Shown: piece by piece, positions 16,260-23,829 of the stretch
How positions within the stretch are numbered: position 1 is the stretch's first letter
Layout: each line of letters begins with the position of its first letter
Assembly (NCBI GenBank): GCA_035307765.1
Contig: DATGHU010000041.1
Span: 86,089 to 142,186, forward strand
Length of the DNA stretch: 56,098 nt
Direction of reading: 5' to 3'
Origin: a bacterium
Lineage (GTDB): Bacteria > Sysuimicrobiota > Sysuimicrobiia > Sysuimicrobiales > Segetimicrobiaceae
The notes under the pieces: model-generated
Database searches by the model: none
Told to the model about the DNA's origin: nothing
The model's input: only the letters and a program-made list of their open reading frames with translations
Translations under genes and position numbers: made by a program

Positions 16260-17888
16260 CTAGTATCCGATCGCGCACCCGTCGGGTCTGGGATCGGATC
16301 CACCCGCGTAAACGTGGTCGTCCGGATTCACGAGGATCACCTGGACCCCTCCGCTCGAGGGCCTGGGGACGACCACGCGGTGGCCCAGTGTGCCCAGCTG
16401 CTCGTAGGTCGCGGGTGGGAATCCGCCTTCCATCCGCAACTCGAACGGCGACCGGATGGTGGCCGGATCCGTGGCCGGGAAGCTGAACCAGCGCGGTTGC
16501 TCCACAGCCTCCTGGACATTCATCTGGTGATGCACGATGTTGCTGAAGACCTGAAAGTCCCACGGGGCCTGCGCGTCTCCCCCCCGGGTCGCCCAGGCGA
16601 GATGCGGGCGTCCCTGCCGGGTCGCCAGGAACGCCATGAGCGTGTGCATCGTCCGCTTGCCCGGCGCGATGCGGTTGGGGTGACCGGGTTCGAGGCTGAA
16701 CCCTCGCCCGCCGCGGTTGTTCAAGAGGATGCCCGTGCCCTCCACGACCTCCCCGCACCCGAAGGCGGCGGACAGACTCGTGATGTAGCTCACGACGTTC
16801 CCATCCCGGTCCGCGACCACGAACGCCGTCGTCTCGCCGACCCGTTCTTGGAGCACGCCCGCGGCGACCACCGCCTGGGCCCGCCGAGGGTCGATCGCCC
16901 GTCGGCGCTCGCGGGCGTACGCCTTACTCAGCAGGCGGTCGAGCGGGTTGGACACGAACCGAGGATCCCCCACGTACGCGAGGCGGTCGGCAAAGGCCAG
17001 CTTCTTCGCCTCGACCGCGAGGTGGACCGCCTCGGCCGACCCCCACGGCAGCTCGCCCAGGCTATCTTCTTCGAGGAGGTTCAGCATCTCGAGGAGCACG
17101 AAACCCTGGGAGGGTGGAGGGGTGCTGTGGATCACCAGGTCTCGATGGACGGTCGTCACCGGTGCGCACACCTCGCTGTGGTGTGCGGCCAGGTCCGCGG
17201 CTCCGAGCAGCCCGCCGTGCGCACGCGCGTAGGTTGCGACGGCCTCGGCCAGCGGTCCCTCGTAGAACGTCCGCGCCCCCTGCTCGGCGATCGCGCGGAG
17301 CGACCCGGCCAGGTCGAGCTGAACGAAGACCTCTCCGGCACGGGGCGGACGGCCGTGGGGAAGGTAGATCTGCGCGGAGGAGGGATAGCGGGAGAGGACG
17401 GGGGCAACCTCCCCGAACCACGCCGCCACTTTTTCGCTGATCGGGAAGCCGGACGCGGCGTAGTGGATCGCCGGCTCCAGCAGCCGTGCCAGCGTAAAGC
17501 GGCCGCTCCCCCACTGCGCGAGCGCGGTGGCCATCGCGTCGATCGCCCCCGGAACCGAGGGGGCCAGCATCCCGCGAAGCGGCATCGTGTCGTATCCGCG
17601 CCCCGCGAAGAATTCCGGCGTCGCCCCTTGGGGTGCCGCGCCGCTGCCGTTCAGGGCGACCACCCGGCTCAGAGCCGCCTCGTAGTACAGGAGGAAGGTG
17701 TCGCCCCCGATGCCGGTCATCATCGGCATGACCACGCCGAGGACGGCCGCGGCGCACACGGCGGCGTCGATCGCGTTGCCGCCTTCCTCGAGCACGCGCA
17801 GCCCGGCGGCCGACGCGAGGGGGTGGTCGGTGCCCACCAAGCCGCGCTGGGCCAGGACGACGCTCCGTCCCTGCGTGCGGTGCGTCAT
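16260..17888 (-). CDS. Gamma-glutamyltransferase family protein (Ntn hydrolase)
   Basis: A 542-residue autoprocessing Ntn hydrolase that transfers or hydrolyses gamma-glutamyl groups, for example from glutathione. The nucleophile threonine after self-cleavage is in VGETTAFVV near residue 353, followed by DGNVVSY. GGNAIDAAVCAAAVLGVVMP and MTGIGGDTFLLYY near the N-terminus and ILLNNRGG are family motifs. The start at 17888 has GGAGG at a good distance and leaves no signal peptide, so the enzyme seems cytosolic, unlike the periplasmic E. coli form. A TATAAT lies upstream. The ndk gene follows 19 bases downstream. Related cephalosporin acylases share the fold. Confidence 0.92.
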   Translation of the reverse strand: MTHRTQGRSVVLAQRGLVGTDHPLASAAGLRVLEEGGNAIDAAVCAAAVLGVVMPMMTGIGGDTFLLYYEAALSRVVALNGSGAAPQGATPEFFAGRGYDTMPLRGMLAPSVPGAIDAMATALAQWGSGRFTLARLLEPAIHYAASGFPISEKVAAWFGEVAPVLSRYPSSAQIYLPHGRPPRAGEVFVQLDLAGSLRAIAEQGARTFYEGPLAEAVATYARAHGGLLGAADLAAHHSEVCAPVTTVHRDLVIHSTPPPSQGFVLLEMLNLLEEDSLGELPWGSAEAVHLAVEAKKLAFADRLAYVGDPRFVSNPLDRLLSKAYARERRRAIDPRRAQAVVAAGVLQERVGETTAFVVADRDGNVVSYITSLSAAFGCGEVVEGTGILLNNRGGRGFSLEPGHPNRIAPGKRTMHTLMAFLATRQGRPHLAWATRGGDAQAPWDFQVFSNIVHHQMNVQEAVEQPRWFSFPATDPATIRSPFELRMEGGFPPATYEQLGTLGHRVVVPRPSSGGVQVILVNPDDHVYAGGSDPRPDGCAIGY

Positions 17889-17930
17889 GAAGAGACCTCC
17901 AGCATTGGGATCCGCGCGCCCACTCCGTTT

Positions 17931-17936
17931 ATTATA
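17931..17936 (-). promoter_or_regulatory. TATAAT -10 box upstream of the gamma-glutamyltransferase gene
   Basis: The minus strand reads TATAAT at 17936-17931, 43 bases before the start codon. No recognisable -35 hexamer occurs at 16-18 bases, so the promoter is judged from the -10 box alone. Confidence 0.45.
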
Positions 17937-18036
17937 CTGATCCGCGGCGGAATGGGAAGAAACGGGAACGTCCGGCGGCGAGTCGTCCACACGACGGGAG
18001 CAGGGATGGATTCCGGCAATCGCCAATCCTCACGCC

Positions 18037-19218
18037 GTGCGATCGCTTGCCCGTCTCTCCATCCTGTGCGTCTCCGCTCTGCTGCCCGCGTTCGGCCACG
18101 TCTCCTGGCAGCCGCGGTCGGCGGAGGCGGCGTCCGGCGTCCCCTCCGCCGTGGTCGTCGCCGAGGGGGTGACCGAGGACGCCACCTCGTCCAACAACGA
18201 GGTGAAGATGGTGCGCGACCCCGCGGTCGGGCTGGTGGTCGCCTACGCCGAGAACGCGGGGGGCACCGCCCAGGTCGTGCTGGCGGTTTCGCACGACGGG
18301 GGGAGGCGCTGGTCGCTCCTGGCGCGGGCGAGCGGAGGGGCGGTGCCGTCGCGGCTCCCCGCGCTGGGGCTCGACCGGGCCGGGCGGCTGCACGTGATCT
18401 GGACCCGCTACGACGACGGAGTCGGCAAGATCTACTACCGCGTCTGGCAGGGCGGGTGGGTCGCGCCGCAGGCGCGGATTTCCCCCGCCCCCGGGTACGC
18501 GGGGTTCCCTTCGCTCGCGCTCGACGGCCAGGGCCGGCCCCAGGTCGTCTGGTACGGGATCCGCGGAAGCTCGACGCCCGCCTCGACCCGGCACGGATCG
18601 ATTTACGAAATCTTCTACACGGGGTTTGACGGCCGGGCGTGGTCGCCGCCGCGGTTGATCTCCGCCGGCCTCCCCGATTCGGTGAACCCGGCGCTCGCCG
18701 CCGATCGGACCGGCCGGCTTCGCGCCGCCTGGTACCAGTCCGACGGCCGAGTCTACCAGGTCCGCTACGCGGAGCGCACGGCCGTTTGGGGCGAGCCGGA
18801 GACCGTACTGGCCACCCGCTCGGACGCCTTCAACCCTGACATCGCCGTTGACGCGAAAGGGCAGGCCGTGCTCGCCTGGGAGCAGCACGACGGCCTCGCG
18901 TCGACGATCCGCTTCACGCGGCGCGTCGGGGGTCGGTGGGAGGCTCCCGCGGCCCTCTCGGACAGTCGGCTCCCGGCGCACCACCCCTCGGTCAGCGTCG
19001 CCCCGTCGGGAGCGATCTGGGTCGCCTGGGATCGCGACGACGGGCAGATTCTCGTGCGGCGCTTCGACGCGCGGTGGGAGCCGGCGGCGCGGGCGGCGGT
19101 GGACGGGGGCAACAGTTTTCCGAGCGTGCTGGCCTCGGACCAGGGCGTCGATGTCGTGTGGACCCACACCGCCCAGGGGCGGTCGCAGGTCCGCTACGCG
19201 CGGCTCGGCGCCAGGTGA
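18037..19218 (+). CDS. Exported sialidase-like beta-propeller protein
   Basis: A 393-residue exported protein (signal peptide to about residue 32) built of repeated beta-propeller blades. Repeats of the kind PALGLDRAGRLHVIWTRYDD, PSLALDGQGRPQVVWYG and PALAADRTGRLRAAWYQSD recur about every 50-60 residues, roughly six times. One clear Asp-box, SHDGGRRWSLLA, is present near 88-99. Sialidase catalytic arginines and the FRIP motif are not visible, so it is more likely a sugar- or protein-binding propeller than a neuraminidase. It starts with GTG at 18037. Its TGA overlaps the GTG of the mutY-like gene by four bases, implying coupled translation of two functionally unrelated proteins. Confidence 0.8.
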   Translation: MRSLARLSILCVSALLPAFGHVSWQPRSAEAASGVPSAVVVAEGVTEDATSSNNEVKMVRDPAVGLVVAYAENAGGTAQVVLAVSHDGGRRWSLLARASGGAVPSRLPALGLDRAGRLHVIWTRYDDGVGKIYYRVWQGGWVAPQARISPAPGYAGFPSLALDGQGRPQVVWYGIRGSSTPASTRHGSIYEIFYTGFDGRAWSPPRLISAGLPDSVNPALAADRTGRLRAAWYQSDGRVYQVRYAERTAVWGEPETVLATRSDAFNPDIAVDAKGQAVLAWEQHDGLASTIRFTRRVGGRWEAPAALSDSRLPAHHPSVSVAPSGAIWVAWDRDDGQILVRRFDARWEPAARAAVDGGNSFPSVLASDQGVDVVWTHTAQGRSQVRYARLGAR

Positions 19219-19904
19219 AACGCGCCGAACCGCCCAGCGTGCCGGCGGCTCGGCGCCGGGCGTTTCAGCGCCGGCTCCTGGGCTGGTACCGCCGGCACCA
19301 CCGCGATCTGCCCTGGCGGCGCACCCGCGATCCCTACCACATCCTCGTCTCCGAAATCATGCTTCAGCAGACTCAAGTGGATCGTGTCGTCCCCAAATAC
19401 CGGGAGTGGCTGATGCGGTACCCGTCGCTGGAGTCGCTTGCCGAGGCCGGCAACCGGGAGGTGCGGGAGGCGTGGTATCCGCTCGGCTATAATATCCGGC
19501 CGGTCCGGCTACGCGACATCGCGCGCGCGGCCCTCCGGCGCCACCATGGCAAAATCCCTCGCACCCGCGAGGAGCTGCTTGCGTTGAAGGGAATCGGCCC
19601 CTATACCGCCGGCGCGGTGCTCAGCTTCGCGTACCGCCAGGACGCGCCCATCCTGGACACAAACGTGCGGCGCGTGCTGCGGCGGGTGTTCCTGGGGGAT
19701 CGGGCGGCGGCGCCGGACCGGTTGCTCTGGGGGTTGTCGGAAGCCCTCCTGCCGCACGGGCAGGTGTACCATTTCAATCAAGCCCTGATGGATTTCGGGG
19801 CGACCGTCTGCCGCGCCCGCCGGCCCCGCTGCCCGGCCTGCCCGCTCTCCCGGCTCTGCGCCTCGTTCCCCCTCACCGGGGATGAGCCCGCCGGTGCGGG
19901 CTGA
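19215..19904 (+). CDS. mutY: A/G-specific adenine DNA glycosylase, short form without C-terminal domain
   Basis: A helix-hairpin-helix DNA glycosylase of 229 residues that removes adenine mispaired with 8-oxoguanine. The catalytic glutamate is in VSEIMLQQTQV, the hairpin in LKGIGPYTAGAV, the catalytic aspartate in ILDTNVRRVLRR, and the [4Fe-4S] ligands are C-x6-C-x2-C-x5-C (CRARRPRCPACPLSRLC) near the end. The Nudix-like C-terminal domain of about 120 residues that reads 8-oxoG in full-length MutY is missing; the frame ends about 15 residues after the last cysteine. The GTG start overlaps the previous stop (GTGA). A thymine-mismatch glycosylase of the same family is the main alternative. Confidence 0.85.
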   Translation: MKRAEPPSVPAARRRAFQRRLLGWYRRHHRDLPWRRTRDPYHILVSEIMLQQTQVDRVVPKYREWLMRYPSLESLAEAGNREVREAWYPLGYNIRPVRLRDIARAALRRHHGKIPRTREELLALKGIGPYTAGAVLSFAYRQDAPILDTNVRRVLRRVFLGDRAAAPDRLLWGLSEALLPHGQVYHFNQALMDFGATVCRARRPRCPACPLSRLCASFPLTGDEPAGAG

Positions 19905-19907
19905 GGC

Positions 19908-20678
19908 TCACAGTCCCATGACGTGGAAGCCGTTGTCAACGAAGAGCACCGCGCCCGTGACGCCTCGGGCGAGCGGGCTCACCAGGAACGCCGCGGCATC
20001 CGCGACCTCCGCGGGGTCGGTGTTCCGGCGGAGCGGGGAGCGCTCTTCCATGATGCCGAGGATCCGGCTGAACCCCTGGATCGCCCGCGCCGAGGTGGTC
20101 TTGATCGGGCCCGCGGAGATGGCGTTGACTCGAATTCCGCGCGGGCCGAGGTCGCTGGCCAGATACCGGACGGACGCCTCGAGCGCGGCCTTGGCCACCC
20201 CCATCACGTTGTAGTTGGGCATCACCCGGTCCGACCCCAGGTAGGTCAGAGTCACGATGCCCGCCCCGGGCCGCAGCACGGGGAGGAGGTGGCGGGCCGT
20301 CGCGGCGAGGGAAAACGCGCTGACCTCCAGGGCCAGGGCGAATCCCGCTCGCGAGGTATCGACGTAGGCCCCCGCCAGGTCCTCCCGGTTGGCGAATGCG
20401 ATGCTGTGGACGAGGGCGTCCAGACTCCCGACCTGAGCCTGAATCGACCCCGCCAGCTTCGCGAGGTCCTCGTCCCGGGTGACGTCGCAGGGAAGGATCA
20501 CCGGGTCGGCGAGGGCGCTGGAGAGCTCGCGCACGTCCTTTTCCTGCCGTTCGCCCTGGAAGGTGAAGACGAGGCGGGCGCCCTCGCGTGCAAACGCCTG
20601 GGCGATGGCCCAGGCGATGCTCCATCGGTTGGCCACCCCCATGACCAGCGCGGTCTTGCCGGCGAGCAGTCCACTCAT
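19908..20678 (-). CDS. fabI: Enoyl-[acyl-carrier-protein] reductase (NADH), FabI
   Basis: A 256-residue SDR-type enzyme that reduces trans-2-enoyl-ACP in the last step of each fatty-acid elongation round. The cofactor site has the FabI variant VMGVANRWSIAWAIA instead of the classical TGxxxGIG. SIAFANRED and the catalytic Tyr-x6-Lys (YNVMGVAK) are present, followed by RVNAISAGPIKTTSA and GAVLFVDNGFHVMG at the C-terminus. The start at 20678 has GGGAGG upstream. The ATG overlaps the stop of the endonuclease III gene in an ATGA, so fabI is expected to be translated from the nth message. Its stop is three bases from that of mutY on the other strand. Confidence 0.95.
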   Translation of the reverse strand: MSGLLAGKTALVMGVANRWSIAWAIAQAFAREGARLVFTFQGERQEKDVRELSSALADPVILPCDVTRDEDLAKLAGSIQAQVGSLDALVHSIAFANREDLAGAYVDTSRAGFALALEVSAFSLAATARHLLPVLRPGAGIVTLTYLGSDRVMPNYNVMGVAKAALEASVRYLASDLGPRGIRVNAISAGPIKTTSARAIQGFSRILGIMEERSPLRRNTDPAEVADAAAFLVSPLARGVTGAVLFVDNGFHVMGL

Positions 20679-21481
20679 CGCGTGCGCCTCCCTGGCGTCT
20701 TGGACCGGACTCCCCGTCCCCCGGCGGCCCGGCCGGTACCTTTCCCGCCGGACGCCATCCACGGGGGGAATCCCCCGTACTTCGCGGACGGACACAGGTC
20801 GCGGAGCGGGCACGAGGCGCACAGGGGCCGGCGCGCGTCGCAAATCTCGCGACCGAAGTAGATGAGCCTGAGCGAGAACTGGCTCCACGCCCCCCGGGGA
20901 ATCACGGCCATGAGATCCTGCTCTATCTTGTCCGGATCGTTGTGCGCGGTGAGGGCCAGCCGGCGCGAGAGGCGCCGGACGTGCGTGTCGACGACGATGC
21001 CGGGGACCCCGAAGACGCTGAGCACGACGTTTGCCGTCTTCCGTCCCACGCCGTCCAAGCGGACCAGGGCCTCCATCGTCCGCGGGACCTCTCCGTTGTG
21101 GCGCTCGAGGAGCAGTCGGGCGGTGCTCTGGATGGCTCGCGCTTTCGCGCGGAAGAACCCGGTGCTGTGGATCGCCCGTTCAAGCGCCTCCCGCTGGGCG
21201 CCGGCGAAGTCGGCGGGGGTGCGGTAGCGCTGGAAAAGCGCCTCCGTCACCGCATTGACCACCGCGTCGGTGCACTGCGCGGAGAGGATGGTGGCGACCA
21301 ACAGCTCGAACGGGGAGGAGTGCCGGAGCGGGATGGCGGCGCGCGGGTATCGGAGGGCGAGCCGTCGCACGATCGCCCCGGCGCGGCGCGTGCGCGCGGC
21401 CGGGGTCTCGCGGGGCAGGCCGGCGCCGGTCCGCCCGGCAGTCGTTCCCAGTCGTGCGCCCGCGCCCCCCACGTGCTTCAC
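20675..21481 (-). CDS. nth: Endonuclease III (DNA glycosylase/AP lyase)
   Basis: A 268-residue helix-hairpin-helix glycosylase that removes oxidised pyrimidines and nicks abasic sites. Motifs: LVATILSAQCTDAVVN, LDGVGRKTANVVLS with the catalytic lysine, VVDTHVRRLSRRL with the catalytic aspartate, and [4Fe-4S] ligands C-x6-C-x2-C-x5-C (CDARRPLCASCPLRDLC). It is longer than the 211-residue E. coli enzyme, with a basic N-terminal lead of about 30 residues and a Gly/Arg-rich tail of about 40. GTG at 21481 was taken as start; a GTG at 21472 would shorten the lead. Its stop overlaps the fabI start. Confidence 0.94.
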   Translation of the reverse strand: MKHVGGAGARLGTTAGRTGAGLPRETPAARTRRAGAIVRRLALRYPRAAIPLRHSSPFELLVATILSAQCTDAVVNAVTEALFQRYRTPADFAGAQREALERAIHSTGFFRAKARAIQSTARLLLERHNGEVPRTMEALVRLDGVGRKTANVVLSVFGVPGIVVDTHVRRLSRRLALTAHNDPDKIEQDLMAVIPRGAWSQFSLRLIYFGREICDARRPLCASCPLRDLCPSAKYGGFPPWMASGGKGTGRAAGGRGVRSKTPGRRTR

Positions 21482-21640
21482 TCTATCGTGGGCGTCTGTG
21501 AGTGTCAATTTGGGATGCGCGGCGAAGCGTAAGGAGGATCTGCGCGACGCCCGAGGCGCGATGGGGCGATGTCGGCGGTGCGTCTCCAGGAGACGGGGGC
21601 GCGGGCGAGAATAGCCGAGGGGGACTGGGGAGGTGACGCA

Positions 21641-22741
21641 ATGGATTACGCAGCGCGGGTGCAGTCGGCGCGGCGGTTGATGGGCGAGCAGCAGATCGAC
21701 CTGCTTGCCCTGGCGCCAAACGACGACATGCGCTATCTGTTGGGATACGTGCCGCACCCCGACGAGCGCCCGTGCTACCTGCTGGTGGACTCCGTGGGGA
21801 GCGCGTTTGTCGTCCCGTCCCTCAACGCCACCGAGGCCGCGCAGCACGTGACGCTGCCGAGCTTCGCGTACAGCGACGCCGACGGCCCCGCCGCGGCGCT
21901 GGCCGCGGCCCGGCGTGCCCTCGGTGGGCGGACGCCGAGTCGGATCGCCGTGTCCGACACGATGCGCGCGGACTTCGTCCTGACGCTGCGGGCCGCCTAC
22001 CCCGATGCCGGGCTCGCCCTTGGGTCGCTGGTCCTCGCCCCGCTGCGTATGCGAAAGTCGGCCGAGGAGATCGAGCTGATCAAACGGAGCGGCCTGCACG
22101 CCGATCAGGCGATGCGCGACGCGTGGGGGGCCTGCCGGGTCGGCGCTACCGAGCGGGAAATCTCCGAGGCCGCGGCGGCATCGTTTCGCCGGTCCGGATC
22201 GGAGGAAGTGCTCTTTGCCCAAGTGGCGTCCGGTCCGAACGGCGCGTTTCCACATCACCACTCCGGCAGCCGTGCGCTGCGTCCCGGCGACGCGGTGACA
22301 CTCGACCTGGGGGGCCGCCTCGACGGCTACGCGTCCGACCTGACCCGGGCGGCGTTCCTGGGCACGCCCCCGCCGCGGTATCTTGAGGCGCACCGAGCGG
22401 TCGAGGCGGCGGTCGTGGCGGGCATGGCGGCCGCGCGGCCCGGCGCCCTTCTCAAGGACGTGGACCTGGCAGGGAGGGGCGAAATCGCCCGCGCGGGGTT
22501 CGGTGAGTACTTCATCCACCGCATCGGGCACGGGCTGGGCCTCACCGGCCACGAACTGCCGAGCGTCACGCACCTGAACGCGCAGCCGATTGCGGAGGGC
22601 ATGGTGTTCTCGGTTGAGCCGGGGATCTACATTCCCGGGGAGTTCGGCGTGCGCCTGGAAGAGATCGTGTACATCGCCCGGGATGGCGCGCACCGGATCA
22701 GCCTGCTCCCCCGGGACGTGCACCAAGTTCCCGCCGGGTGA
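21641..22741 (+). CDS. M24-family aminopeptidase (Xaa-Pro peptidase type)
   Basis: A 366-residue dinuclear metallopeptidase with a creatinase-like N-terminal domain (about 1-135) and a pita-bread catalytic domain. All five metal ligands are visible: VTLDLGG (Asp), YASDLTR (Asp), IGHGLGLTGHE (His), FSVEPGIYI (Glu) and VRLEEIVYI (Glu). The start at 21641 has GGGGAGG ten bases upstream. It cleaves N-terminal residues before proline or a related imide bond, probably in the cytosol since no signal peptide is present. It is transcribed divergently from nth across 160 bases and stands alone. Confidence 0.92.
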   Translation: MDYAARVQSARRLMGEQQIDLLALAPNDDMRYLLGYVPHPDERPCYLLVDSVGSAFVVPSLNATEAAQHVTLPSFAYSDADGPAAALAAARRALGGRTPSRIAVSDTMRADFVLTLRAAYPDAGLALGSLVLAPLRMRKSAEEIELIKRSGLHADQAMRDAWGACRVGATEREISEAAAASFRRSGSEEVLFAQVASGPNGAFPHHHSGSRALRPGDAVTLDLGGRLDGYASDLTRAAFLGTPPPRYLEAHRAVEAAVVAGMAAARPGALLKDVDLAGRGEIARAGFGEYFIHRIGHGLGLTGHELPSVTHLNAQPIAEGMVFSVEPGIYIPGEFGVRLEEIVYIARDGAHRISLLPRDVHQVPAG

Positions 22742-22781
22742 GGATCCTCCCCCCGGCCGAGGCGCGGGAGCGGCGCCTGAG

Positions 22782-23624
22782 CTAGTCGAGCCCGCTCCGC
22801 CCCTTGGCGAGAACGGCGACAACCGCGTCGTGGATCCCGCCGTTCGTGGCGAGGATCTGCCGGCCGTGCAGGTCCAGCCGCCGGCCGCGCAGATCGGTCA
22901 CCCGGCCTCCGGCTTCCTCGACGAGCAGCGCGCCCGCGGCGAAGTCCCAGGCGTGCGGGCCGATTTCCCAATAGCCTTCGAACTGGCCGAGCGCGATCGC
23001 GGCGAGGCTCAAGGCGGCCGATCCCATGTTGCGGATCTTTCCGGCGCCGAGCACGAGGTTGGTGAAATGGTCGAGGTTGATCCGCGTCTCGGCGACGTCG
23101 TGCGGGAAACCAGTCGAGAGCACGGCCTGATCGAGGCGGGTCGTCCCCGGGACCCTGAGCCGCCGCCAGTGCGACAGGTCTCCCCACCCTCCGGGGTCGG
23201 CGGGGAGGTCGGCCAGTTCGGCGGCGAAGGCGCCGCGATCCGCCTCCGCCGCGTAGACTTCGCCGAAGATGGTGTTTAGGATCACCCCGGCGATCGGCCG
23301 GCCGTTCCGCTCGAGCGCGATGCTCACCGCGAACCACGGGATCGCACGGGCGAAATTGAACGTCCCGTCGAGCGGATCGATCAACCAGGTGTACTCGCCC
23401 TTCCCCTGGGGACCGCCCTCTTCTCCGAGAAAGGCGTGGTCTGGGAACGTCGATCTGAGCATCTCGACGATCGCCGCCTCGGACGCACGGTCCGCCTCGG
23501 TGACCGGATCGTTTCGACCCTTGAAGTCGACCCGGATCCCCCGCCGGAAAGAGGCGCGGTGAATTTCCCCGGCCGCACGGGCGGCACGCAGCGCGGCGAC
23601 GCTGAACGGTGAGAGGGCGTGCAT
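22782..23624 (-). CDS. Inositol-monophosphatase-family phosphatase
   Basis: A Mg-dependent phosphatase of 280 residues in the IMPase/FBPase/CysQ superfamily. Metal and catalytic motifs are FLGEEGG, WLIDPLDGTFNFAR and, near the C-terminus, AWDFAAGALLVEEAGG. Typical substrates are myo-inositol-1-phosphate, fructose-1,6-bisphosphate or 3'-phosphoadenosine phosphates; sequence alone does not separate these. I placed the start at 23624 because the family helix begins there; an ATG at 23645 would add seven residues. Neither has a clear ribosome-binding site. A TATAGT lies near 23635-23640 on the minus strand and may be part of the promoter or leader. Confidence 0.9.
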   Translation of the reverse strand: MHALSPFSVAALRAARAAGEIHRASFRRGIRVDFKGRNDPVTEADRASEAAIVEMLRSTFPDHAFLGEEGGPQGKGEYTWLIDPLDGTFNFARAIPWFAVSIALERNGRPIAGVILNTIFGEVYAAEADRGAFAAELADLPADPGGWGDLSHWRRLRVPGTTRLDQAVLSTGFPHDVAETRINLDHFTNLVLGAGKIRNMGSAALSLAAIALGQFEGYWEIGPHAWDFAAGALLVEEAGGRVTDLRGRRLDLHGRQILATNGGIHDAVVAVLAKGRSGLD

Positions 23625-23829
23625 ACCAAAGGCCACTATACGCATCGGCGCCCGCGGTGTCGAGCGGCAGGCGACCCGCTGCGCGCTGCCCGCCCCAGGG
23701 TGCAGGAGAGCGTGCGGAGAACCGGAATGGTACACCGACCAGTGGAACGGCGGCAAGAGGGTAAATTTAGATCAGAATGGCGAATCGCCGTGATATTGGA
23801 GGGATTCCGCCACGCTGTACCTCAGCGGG

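Noticed and set aside
20675-22822. A 715-codon frame running through nth and beyond on the minus strand
   Set aside because: Only its last 268 codons are endonuclease III; the rest is antisense to the M24 peptidase, which has all its metal ligands.
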